Below are positions 26,979 to 34,099 of a stretch of 64,000 nt of DNA, in pieces. The translations under genes were made by a program, and so were the position numbers. The notes under the pieces were generated by a model. The model made no database searches. It was not told where the DNA came from and saw only the letters and a program-made list of their open reading frames with translations. Numbering within the stretch: position 1 is the stretch's first letter; every line of letters starts with the position of its first letter. The DNA lies in contig SVGL01000008.1 of assembly GCA_015056325.1 (NCBI GenBank), positions 62,001 through 126,000 of the forward strand. The letters are read 5' to 3'. This DNA is from Clostridiales bacterium. GTDB taxonomy: Bacteria; Bacillota; Clostridia; Christensenellales; Aristaeellaceae.

Positions 26979-27007
26979 ATTATACGGATTATCAATTTCA
27001 AACGCAA
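26979..27007 (-). promoter_or_regulatory. promoter of the MORN-protein operon
   Basis: Minus strand TTGCGT (27002-27007), 17 nt, TATAAT (26979-26984), 20 nt before the start. Confidence 0.55.
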
Positions 27008-27015
27008 GGGCAGGG

Positions 27016-27044
27016 TTGACTTTTTGCGTATTTCGGCATATCCT
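27016..27044 (+). promoter_or_regulatory. promoter of the YitT-type gene
   Basis: TTGACT (27016-27021), 17 nt, TATCCT (27039-27044), back to back with the MORN-operon promoter. Confidence 0.55.
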
Positions 27045-27076
27045 ATATGCATTCTCCCTGAAAGGACTTGTCCCCC

Positions 27077-27670
27077 ATGAAGACTCCCCTGCGCGTGTTT
27101 CTGGCCCTGCTTGGCGCATTCATCCAGGCGGTGGGCCTTTGCAATATCCATGCCTATGCCAACGTCACCGAGGGCGGCGTGCTGGGCGCAACGCTGCTGA
27201 TCGAGCACTGGTTCCTGATTTCTCCGGCCCTGTCGGCGCTGGTGCTGAACGCGCTGTGCTACCTCTTTGGCTGGAAGACCCTGGGCAGGGAGTTCCTGCT
27301 CTACTCCGCCATCTGCAGCGGAGCGTACTCTCTGTTCTACGCGCTGCTGGCGCCCTATGCGCCGCTGTGGCCGGGGCTGGTGGAATCCCCGCTGTGGTCG
27401 GCTCTGGCGGGGGCGCTGTGCATCGGCATCGGCGCAGGTCTGGGCGTGCGGGCCGGCGGCGCCACCTGCGGCGATGACGCCCTGGCCATGGCCCTCTCCC
27501 GGCTGACGAAGATCGACATCCAGTGGATCTACCTCATCTCCGATGGCCTGGTGATCCTCCTGAGCGCCACCTACATCCCCCTGGGAAAGCTGGGCTGGTC
27601 GCTGCTGACGGTGGTGCTGTCCGGGCAGATCATCGGATGGATCCAGAAGATCAAGGTGAAAAAGGCGTAA
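27077..27670 (+). CDS. YczE/YyaS/YitT-type membrane protein
   Basis: A 197-residue membrane protein with five to six helices. The segment GIGAGLGVRAGGATCGDDALAMALSRL is the hallmark of the YczE/YitT family (a Gly-rich stretch, then GxxDxLA). The family is widespread in Bacillota and of unclear function, possibly transport. ATG 27077 is chosen with AAAGGA 10 nt upstream; the nearby TTG has no spacing for it. The stop is followed directly by the first family-A repeat, which carries a terminator. Confidence 0.75.
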   Translation: MKTPLRVFLALLGAFIQAVGLCNIHAYANVTEGGVLGATLLIEHWFLISPALSALVLNALCYLFGWKTLGREFLLYSAICSGAYSLFYALLAPYAPLWPGLVESPLWSALAGALCIGIGAGLGVRAGGATCGDDALAMALSRLTKIDIQWIYLISDGLVILLSATYIPLGKLGWSLLTVVLSGQIIGWIQKIKVKKA

Positions 27671-27682
27671 AGCAACTGCCTT

Positions 27683-27782
27683 CTGACATATCAAAAGGCC
27701 AGCAGCCGCAGTCAACACAGCAAGCAAAAAACTCCTGCCACCAGGCAGGAGTTTTTTACGGTTGCAGGCCTTTTCATATCAG
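27683..27782. repeat. family-A palindromic repeat, copy 1, with a built-in terminator
   Basis: Ends CTGACATATCAAAAGGCC (27683-27700) and GGCCTTTTCATATCAG (27767-27782) are imperfect inverted repeats. The interior has GCCGCAGTCAACACAGCAAG, then the hairpin AACTCCTGCC/GGCAGGAGTT (27730-27753) with a T-run. The right end contains the stop codon of the Gx-transporter gene (27779-27781). Related copies: 37578-37740 and 41842-41966. Confidence 0.7.
27726..27757. terminator. intrinsic terminator inside family-A copy 1
   Basis: AACTCCTGCC, loop ACCA, GGCAGGAGTT and four further T; an A-run on the other side gives the minus strand a T-run too. It ends the YitT-type gene and the convergent Gx gene. 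Confidence 0.85.
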
Positions 27783-28288
27783 AATCGCATATGTTTCAAA
27801 TGCTTCATCACCAGGTTCGCGCATACGCCCGTCAGCACGCCGCAGGCAATGCCCGCGATCATCAGGATCGCCATGTAGTACATGAGGTTGCCGGTGTTGA
27901 GCATCACCATGGCCGCCGCCACCTGGCCCACATTGTGCAGCGCGCCGCCCACCAGGGAGACCGTGACCACATGCATGCCCTTCACCCGGGAGAGCGCCAC
28001 CATGCCCGTCAGGGACAGGAGGCCGCCGGCAAAGCCGTAGATCATCATCGAGGCCGGATTGCCCAGGAACGCGCAGGACAAAACCACCTTCAGCGCCATC
28101 AGCACATAGGCCGTGGGGATATCCAGCATGTACACCGCAAAGATCAGCACGCCGTTGGAAAGGCCCAGCTTGATGCCGGGGATGGCGGCGTTGAGGGGGA
28201 TCATGTGCTCCACCCAGCCCAGCACCAGCATCATCGACAGCAGCAGACCGCACAGGGCCACCCGCTTGGGGTTGAATCGCTTATTCAT
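27779..28288 (-). CDS. Gx transporter family protein (HepS-like)
   Basis: A 169-residue membrane protein with five to six helices. It matches the Gx-transporter family (formerly annotated heptaprenyl diphosphate synthase component I): GWVEHMIPLNAAIPGIKLGL, SMMIYGFAGGLLSL and GGALHNVGQVAAA are its conserved blocks. The fold is related to ECF S components, and a role in vitamin or quinone-precursor uptake has been suggested but not shown. It overlaps the NusG-II gene by 8 bp, the usual gene pair in clostridia, so both belong to one operon. Its stop lies in the repeat end. Confidence 0.85.
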   Translation of the reverse strand: MNKRFNPKRVALCGLLLSMMLVLGWVEHMIPLNAAIPGIKLGLSNGVLIFAVYMLDIPTAYVLMALKVVLSCAFLGNPASMMIYGFAGGLLSLTGMVALSRVKGMHVVTVSLVGGALHNVGQVAAAMVMLNTGNLMYYMAILMIAGIACGVLTGVCANLVMKHLKHMRF

Positions 28289-28811
28289 TGGTATCCTCCC
28301 CGGTGTAGCCCGCCAGATCCAGCAGCAACGCCGCCAGCTCCTCAGGGGTGTACAGCTCCAGGATGACCTCGTTGGGCAGGCAGAGAACCATGTGCTGCAG
28401 CACGCGCTGCGAGCGGTTCTCCAGCGTTACCTCACCCTGGAGGACGCAGTCCTGATTGTCGCAGGTGCTTTCGTGCATCCTGATGCTGGTGGGGGTAACG
28501 GCAATGGTGTTGACCATGTCGCCGCGGGTGATGGTGTATCGGGCCTCCTCGTACAGGGGGATGGGCTCGTACATCGCACCGGCCACGGTCACCACCAGAT
28601 AAGCCTGCGCCGGCTGGACGGATGTGCTCTCCTCGCTATCAGCAGGAGCGTCGGTCACGGCAGGCACGGCAGTGGGATCTGCCGCCAGCTCACCCAGGGT
28701 GGGGTTGATCTCCGGCTTCAGAACCGTGGCCACCACCGCCACCAGGGCGATCAGCGCCGCCAGCGCCAGGATGACGACCAGATTCTTCTTATCAAATCGC
28801 TTCTGCTCCAT
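28281..28811 (-). CDS. NusG domain II-containing membrane-anchored protein
   Basis: A 176-residue protein. One N-terminal helix (LVVILALAALIALVAVVAT, about 11-29), a Thr/Pro/Ala-rich linker, then a NusG domain II beta domain (AYLVVTVAGAMYEPIPL to CLPNEVILELY) with CDNQDCV in the family position. These proteins regularly precede Gx-transporter genes in clostridia; their role is not known. ATG 28811 is set by AAGGAG 9 nt upstream. Confidence 0.8.
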   Translation of the reverse strand: MEQKRFDKKNLVVILALAALIALVAVVATVLKPEINPTLGELAADPTAVPAVTDAPADSEESTSVQPAQAYLVVTVAGAMYEPIPLYEEARYTITRGDMVNTIAVTPTSIRMHESTCDNQDCVLQGEVTLENRSQRVLQHMVLCLPNEVILELYTPEELAALLLDLAGYTGEDTNE

Positions 28812-28889
28812 GTCAAAAGCTCCTTTATTTCGTATGTCCCCAACATGATACACGAATCGGGCGCTTTCGTCAAGGGAGGTTTCTTCCAG

Positions 28890-29579
28890 TCAACGCTGGA
28901 GCAGCCGCTGCATACCCTCCTTCACCAGCGCCGACACCCGCCGCAGAAAGGCCGCGTTGGTGGGCTTGCCCTTCTCAGGATCCACACTCATGCCAAAGAA
29001 GCGCTCCAGCGCAACGAGGCTGCCGTGGGTCCAGGTGGATTCAATGCACAGGCGCAGGCTACGCTCCACCCCGGCAGCAGTCATGCCGTGGCGTGCAGCA
29101 ATCATGGGGTACAGATGGTGCCGCAAATTCCGCAGCAGCGGCGGATGCACCACCGTCAGCGCCAGCATGTCCGGCAGGAATGCCCAGGCACGCAGCCGAG
29201 GGGGAACGTCCATCGCCCGGAGGAGGGCGGACGCCATCTCCTGCGTCTGCGCCAGATGACGGATATGCATCACCGGCAGACGGCCATCCCTCCTCCATGC
29301 CGCCAATAGCCCCGGCAGCTCCTCCGCCGGAGGAAGGAGCCCGTCCGGCCCGCCCAGGATGTAGGGCGGCGCCAGCGGCGGACGGCGGTCCAGTTGAGCC
29401 AGCAGCGCATCCCTTTCCAAACCTGGCAGGAGGAGCAGCACATCCGCGTCCGCCAGCATAGGATAAGCCGCCTCCGCCGTGGTGACAGGCATGCAGCGCC
29501 AGTCCGCACCCAGGTCTTCCAGGCTGTATTGCCAGCTTTGCCCGACTTCCGCCATCGGGGCCAGTACGATCACATGCAT
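28890..29579 (-). CDS. Spo0A-like regulator with a degenerate receiver domain
   Basis: A 229-residue protein. Residues about 135-225 match the Spo0A C-terminal DNA-binding domain: LYPMIAARHGMTAAGVERSL and IESTWTHGSLVALERFFG correspond to the recognition-helix region, and KGKPTNAAFLRRV to the KPTNxEFI end. Residues 1-120 resemble a receiver, but where the phospho-accepting aspartate should follow the third strand the sequence is DADVLLLLPG, and the early acidic pair is lacking. It should therefore not be switched on by the classical phosphorelay. ATG 29579 is set by GGGAGGG 6 nt before it. Spo0A itself is not in this window. Confidence 0.8.
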   Translation of the reverse strand: MHVIVLAPMAEVGQSWQYSLEDLGADWRCMPVTTAEAAYPMLADADVLLLLPGLERDALLAQLDRRPPLAPPYILGGPDGLLPPAEELPGLLAAWRRDGRLPVMHIRHLAQTQEMASALLRAMDVPPRLRAWAFLPDMLALTVVHPPLLRNLRHHLYPMIAARHGMTAAGVERSLRLCIESTWTHGSLVALERFFGMSVDPEKGKPTNAAFLRRVSALVKEGMQRLLQR

Positions 29580-29683
29580 GCCATCCCTCCCGGGCCATGA
29601 TAGCACGTACTACGCCCCTCCCGCGAAAACCCGACACAAAAAGACCGGAAGCTGCTGCCTCCGGCCATGGTTTGTCATATATG

Positions 29684-30202
29684 TCAGGCGATGATGCCCT
29701 CTTCGATCAGCATTTCCAGCACCCGCGCCTCTCTCATGAGCATGGTGCGGTAGCGGCTTTTCGCGGCGCTTTCCCGATTCACGCGGATGGCATGGCAGGC
29801 GTCCACAAATACCGGCGCGAACCCGGCGTCCTCCTCATAATCCTCCATCTGCGGGGGAAGGATTTCCTCCTCAGCCTCGCACAGGTAGTAGAAATTGTCC
29901 TGGATGAAGATCTCCTCCGGGTCGCTGGGGCTCCGCTGGATGCGGTGCACGCAGCCGTACTCCCGCACAGTCTCCGGCTTGACGACGAGTCCGGCTTCCT
30001 CGCGGGTCTCGCGGATCATGGCAGCGATGGGGCTCTCGCCCTCCTCAATGCCGCCGCCGGGGAATTTGTAGTAGTCCTGCTTCGTGCTGTGGATCATCGC
30101 CACCTTGCCGCGACGCAGGATGATGCCTCGGGCGGAATGGCGCACGAAAGTGCGGGTGCAACCAGCGTAATCCTGCAGGTCAATGGCAAATAAAAGCCGC
30201 AT
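29684..30202 (-). CDS. NUDIX hydrolase
   Basis: A 172-residue protein with a complete NUDIX box, GGGIEEGESPIAAMIRETREEAG, near residues 48-70 (core G-x5-E-x7-RETREEAG). It hydrolyses an unknown nucleoside-diphosphate derivative. It starts 9 nt after the esterase gene, and GAGGA precedes the ATG, so it is co-transcribed with the P-loop/CYTH and esterase genes upstream. The 104 bp to the Spo0A-like gene hold only a weak GC-rich stem. Confidence 0.85.
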   Translation of the reverse strand: MRLLFAIDLQDYAGCTRTFVRHSARGIILRRGKVAMIHSTKQDYYKFPGGGIEEGESPIAAMIRETREEAGLVVKPETVREYGCVHRIQRSPSDPEEIFIQDNFYYLCEAEEEILPPQMEDYEEDAGFAPVFVDACHAIRVNRESAAKSRYRTMLMREARVLEMLIEEGIIA

Positions 30203-30211
30203 CGTTCCTCC

Positions 30212-30949
30212 TCAGCTGCACATGTCCAGCAGCGCCGCAGTCACAGCCGCCTTGTCCTCCGTGGTGAAGAGGTGGTGGGTGGACTGATCCATCCGGCGGC
30301 GGGTGATGGCCGGGTTAGCCGCCATGCACTTCTCGCTGCGCAGGCTGACCTGCTCGTCCCGTCCGGCCATGAAGACCACCGTGGGCGTCTCCACCTGCTG
30401 CACGACCTGCCGGGCTTCACGACTCAGCATGAACAGCTCCAGATACCGGGGTATCCACCCGATGTACCGCCACAATCGTGCATCCACCTCGTGGCCGTAG
30501 CAGGTACGCAGCTCCTCCTGGGACGCTTTGCCGCCCAGGCCCTTGGCGAGCTTTCCCCACCAGGCTGTGGGCCTGGACCAGATGCGCAGCGGCACGCACA
30601 GCAGCAGCATCCCGGCGATGCGGCGATCATCCCGCACAGCTTCACGGATAGCCAGCAGCGTCCCCAGGGAGTGAGCCATGATGCACACCCGCTCATGGGT
30701 CGCCCGAAGCGCCTCCAATGCGGCGCGGACGTGGCTTTCCCATTCCTTCGCGCTGTGTCTGCCAAAGTCGCGGACGTCTCCCCCGTGCCCCGGCAGCAGC
30801 ACGCTGTTCACGGAGATATCCTCCGGCAGCGCAGCGATGTATTCATCAAAGAACCGGGGCGTGGCGTTGATGCCGTGCACAAAGAGCACCGCCTGTTTCG
30901 CGCCGGGGACGATGCGCTTGTACTCGCTGTGCAAGGTTTTCGCCTCCAT
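30212..30949 (-). CDS. alpha/beta hydrolase (carboxylesterase/monoacylglycerol lipase-like)
   Basis: A 245-residue hydrolase. HGINATPRFFDEY is the oxyanion-loop region, the nucleophile Ser is in CIMAHSLGTLLA (G-x-S-x-G variant AHSLG), the acidic residue is likely in MAGRDEQV and the His in STHHLFTTED. Layout and length fit the thermostable carboxylesterase/monoacylglycerol lipase group. No signal peptide, so cytoplasmic. The start overlaps the stop of the P-loop/CYTH gene by one base. Confidence 0.85.
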   Translation of the reverse strand: MEAKTLHSEYKRIVPGAKQAVLFVHGINATPRFFDEYIAALPEDISVNSVLLPGHGGDVRDFGRHSAKEWESHVRAALEALRATHERVCIMAHSLGTLLAIREAVRDDRRIAGMLLLCVPLRIWSRPTAWWGKLAKGLGGKASQEELRTCYGHEVDARLWRYIGWIPRYLELFMLSREARQVVQQVETPTVVFMAGRDEQVSLRSEKCMAANPAITRRRMDQSTHHLFTTEDKAAVTAALLDMCS

Positions 30950-32034
30950 TAAATCTCCGCCAGTCTTGCGTTCTTGTATTCCGGGTCGTCAGTGACCTCG
31001 CAGATCACCTTCAGCTGCGGCGGGAATTCGATGGGCTCATTCTCGTCGCTCAGCTCAATTTCGACGATGGCCTTGTCCTGCCAGAAGGGGTACACGTCAA
31101 TCTCAAAGTACTGGATGCCCCAGGTGAGGCAGTAGCGGGTCTTGCGGATCTGGCGGCGGCTGACGTCGGCGTCCATCATGGCGATGAGGTACTCGTCCTT
31201 GGTGAGACGCTTTTCGATCTCCACCCGCTTGAGGCCCGTGCCGCGCTTGATGGTCTTGAAGTACAGGTAGTGCCCGTCGCAGCCTCTTTGACGGATGCGG
31301 CGCTCCTCGCCGTTTTTCGCGGTCAGGTAGGTCTGCAGCACGTCGATCTTGGAGCAGTTGGGCAGGCTCTCCAGCCAGGCGATGTCCGGGTACTCGATGA
31401 GGAACTTGCGCTCGATTTCCACCGGCTCCGGGCCGCCCAGGACGGCAGCGATCTCCTTCATCAGCCGCCGCATCTTCTCCTCGAAGTCCGTCTCGTTGTC
31501 GATCACGCGGAAATGGGGATGGCCCGTCCAGGCTGCGATGATCTTGTCGTCCAGCTCCACGGCCTGCTCCACCGTTTCGATGCGGGCGGCGTTGTTGGCG
31601 GTGGTATAGAATTCCTCCGCGCCCTTGGCGGCAGTCACCAGATGGAAGACAGCATCGTACTGGTCACGCAGCTCGACCTCATTGGCGCCGATCTGATCCA
31701 GCACCCATGCAGTCTCTTCCTCGTTCATGTAGGCGCGGTTGTCCAGCATGCCGCGGTCGCACACGATGAGGATCTTGTCCTTGGGCATGCCGCGAGCCGC
31801 CTTCTCAAACAGGCGCTCCTTCTCCCTTTGGAGGGTCATCTGCACCACCTGGTAATGGGCGTTGGTCTCACAGGTCCAGGGGGCGACGCCGCCGGAGATG
31901 AACTCGGTGGCGGTTTCCGGCACGAAAAGCACGGTCCAGCCCTTCTCGGAGAAGTGGTTCTGGATCCAGCTCATGGCGGTGGACTTGCCCGCACAGGGGC
32001 CGCCGGTGATGACGATCTTGACAAGCTGCTGCAT
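30949..32034 (-). CDS. P-loop NTPase fused to a CYTH (triphosphate tunnel) domain
   Basis: A 361-residue fusion. Residues 1-200 form a nucleotide-kinase-like P-loop domain with Walker A TGGPCAGKST (10-19) and an acidic ILIVCDRGMLDN (Walker B-like, about 88-99). Residues 206-361 are a CYTH domain opening with EIERKFLIEY (ExExK signature) and alternating charged strands (RVEIEKRL, YFEIDVYPFW, AIVEIELS) that form the tunnel binding triphosphates and metals. The order matches plant TTM1/TTM2-type proteins. The reaction is not certain (polyphosphate or nucleoside-triphosphate hydrolysis, or a kinase). AAGGAGG precedes ATG 32034. Confidence 0.85.
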   Translation of the reverse strand: MQQLVKIVITGGPCAGKSTAMSWIQNHFSEKGWTVLFVPETATEFISGGVAPWTCETNAHYQVVQMTLQREKERLFEKAARGMPKDKILIVCDRGMLDNRAYMNEEETAWVLDQIGANEVELRDQYDAVFHLVTAAKGAEEFYTTANNAARIETVEQAVELDDKIIAAWTGHPHFRVIDNETDFEEKMRRLMKEIAAVLGGPEPVEIERKFLIEYPDIAWLESLPNCSKIDVLQTYLTAKNGEERRIRQRGCDGHYLYFKTIKRGTGLKRVEIEKRLTKDEYLIAMMDADVSRRQIRKTRYCLTWGIQYFEIDVYPFWQDKAIVEIELSDENEPIEFPPQLKVICEVTDDPEYKNARLAEI

Positions 32035-32069
32035 TTGTGTGGCCTCCTTAGGGAGTATCATGGGGTTTC

Positions 32070-32098
32070 ATTATATCATGGGGAAAGCAGGGGCGCAA
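32070..32098 (-). promoter_or_regulatory. promoter of the P-loop/CYTH operon
   Basis: Minus strand TTGCGC (32093-32098), 17 nt, TATAAT (32070-32075), 35 nt before the start. Confidence 0.6.
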
Positions 32099-32107
32099 GG
32101 GGCGGCC

Positions 32108-32641
32108 TCACGTCCGCTTGATGACATGCCGCTGGAGGTAGCGATCCAGCATCTCGCACACCGGCAGGCTGACCAGCAGCAGCACCACATCCGCGATAAA
32201 GGCATAGATATTCTTGCCCACCCGGAACAGGAAGGGCTGGCCGTACAGCAGGAGTTCCACCGCTGACTTGACCGCCATCACCCCTGCCGCCGTGGCAATG
32301 ACCACCGCCAGGATGTGAATCACCCAGCGCAGCAGCCCGGCCTTCAGCCTGCGGGTCCAGCGGAACGTATAGCCCAGCATCACGCCAATGAGCACATTGC
32401 CCAGGGCCCAGCCCGGCATGCCCCGCAATCCGTTGGTCAGCAGGCAGTACAGCAGTACGCCGACAGCTCCCACCACCGCGCCCGCGCCGGGCCCGAAGGA
32501 GTAGCAGTATACCGCCATGACCACATAACCCAGGCACAGATAGTAATTCTCAAACACCGGCGCCTGCACGCACATGGTCAGCACCACAAAGAGCGCAGTC
32601 CCCATCGCGTATAAGCACATGTATTTCGTTGAACGCGACAT
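32108..32641 (-). CDS. ECF transporter S component
   Basis: A 177-residue membrane protein with five to six helices. Gly/Ala-rich helix GPGAGAVVGAVGVLLYCLLT and GMPGWALGNVLIGVMLG fit the S-component fold that pairs with a shared EcfAAT module (not encoded here). Nothing nearby names the vitamin. ATG 32641 is preferred over the one 6 nt upstream because AGGAGGG leaves proper spacing (about 7 nt) only for it. Confidence 0.75.
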   Translation of the reverse strand: MSRSTKYMCLYAMGTALFVVLTMCVQAPVFENYYLCLGYVVMAVYCYSFGPGAGAVVGAVGVLLYCLLTNGLRGMPGWALGNVLIGVMLGYTFRWTRRLKAGLLRWVIHILAVVIATAAGVMAVKSAVELLLYGQPFLFRVGKNIYAFIADVVLLLVSLPVCEMLDRYLQRHVIKRT

Positions 32642-32740
32642 GCGCATCCCTCCTGTCATCTTCTGTGGGGAGGCCCCTCCCCTTCCGATTATACCACAGC
32701 GGCAGCGCCTGCACAATGTCCACACTTTTTGTGTGCAGGA

Positions 32741-34099
32741 TTATTCCACTTTCGCTTCCCGGGCCTGGATGTCCTTGAGCATTTCAGCGTAGTATGCCTC
32801 GGTGATGCGGTACTTCTTCAGGTACACCACATAGCCCGCGATGATCATCAGCAGGGGGATGGCAAACATGGCCACCTTCAGGATCAGCTGGCCGTCGGCG
32901 CCGATGGCGGCAGCGGTGGTTTCATCCACTTTGATGCCGCAGAGAATCAGCGTCACCGAGACAATGCCCGTGGCCAGCGCGCCGCCCAGCTTGTTGATCA
33001 GCGGCTGCACGGAGAAGGTGATGGCCTCGTTGCGCTTGCCCAGCTTCCACTGGCCGTATTCCACCGTGTCGGAGAGGAACATGAGCATCAGCGCCTGGAT
33101 GAAGGCCTGGCCCACGAACACCAGCAGCGCACCCAGCACAATCAGCACGATGGACAATTCCGCGAAGAAGAAGATGGCATAGCCCACCAGCACCAGCATG
33201 GTGGAGAGGGTGTACAGGCTGCGGCGGTTGATGCGCTTTGCCACCATCGGGTACACGGACAGGGAACCCAGCTGCGCCACGCCCACCACGGCCACCAGCA
33301 CCATGTACAGATCCTTGTTGCCGAAGACGTACTCCATGTAATAGATGGCGAAATTCACCGTGGTGCAGTATCCCACCATGAACAGCGCCATGGCCAGGGT
33401 CGTCCACATCAGCTGATCATTCTTCACCAGCACCCGGAACATTTCCTTGACAGAGGTGCTCTCCTGCTGCGCTGCAGGGATGCGGTGCTCCTTCACGCCC
33501 AGCAGGGGGAAGAGCAACCCCAGCAGGTACACGACCGCCACCGCCACCGCGCACCAGAACCAGACTTCCTGTGTGTTGCCCAGGCCGCTGGTGACGGGCT
33601 CCCAGGCCACCATGACGATGTACATGCCGATGTTGGCACAGATACGGGCAAAGGCGCCGGTCTTCTCGCGCTGCTTCTGATCGGAGGACATGACCGGCAG
33701 CAGCGTCCAGTAGCCGATGTCGTTGATGCCGTAGGTAATGTCCCACAGGAGATAGGCAATCGCGAAGATGATCACGAATGTCCAGCCTTCGCCGATGCCG
33801 GCAAAGAGCAGGATGGAGAACACCGCGCTCAGCACGCCGCCCACGAGAATCGCCGGCTTGAACTTGCCCCAGGGGGTGCGCAGGTTATCAATCACCAGAC
33901 CCGTAATGGGGTCGTTGAAGGCGTCAAAGATGCGCATGACCGTCAGCACCATGCTGACCGCCGCAAACACCCACACCTCCAGCGAGAGCACCTTGGTCAG
34001 GAAGTAGAGCAGCGTATTGGCCTCAAAGGCATAGAACATATCCCGGCCAATGGTGCCCAGGCCGAAGCAGTAATGATTCCTGCGGTCATGATTCTGCAT
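32741..34099 (-). CDS. glycoside-pentoside-hexuronide (GPH) cation symporter
   Basis: A 452-residue transporter of the MelB-like GPH family with twelve helices. Signatures: the start FGLGTIGRDMFYAFEANTLLYFLT, FDAFNDPITGLVIDN (the family Asp-rich helix 2 region that binds the cation) and GKFKPAILVG. It imports a sugar with Na+ or H+. The alpha-galactosidase gene immediately upstream overlaps it by 14 bp, so an alpha-galactoside such as melibiose or raffinose is the likely cargo. It lacks the EIIA-like tail seen in some members. Confidence 0.85.
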   Translation of the reverse strand: MQNHDRRNHYCFGLGTIGRDMFYAFEANTLLYFLTKVLSLEVWVFAAVSMVLTVMRIFDAFNDPITGLVIDNLRTPWGKFKPAILVGGVLSAVFSILLFAGIGEGWTFVIIFAIAYLLWDITYGINDIGYWTLLPVMSSDQKQREKTGAFARICANIGMYIVMVAWEPVTSGLGNTQEVWFWCAVAVAVVYLLGLLFPLLGVKEHRIPAAQQESTSVKEMFRVLVKNDQLMWTTLAMALFMVGYCTTVNFAIYYMEYVFGNKDLYMVLVAVVGVAQLGSLSVYPMVAKRINRRSLYTLSTMLVLVGYAIFFFAELSIVLIVLGALLVFVGQAFIQALMLMFLSDTVEYGQWKLGKRNEAITFSVQPLINKLGGALATGIVSVTLILCGIKVDETTAAAIGADGQLILKVAMFAIPLLMIIAGYVVYLKKYRITEAYYAEMLKDIQAREAKVE

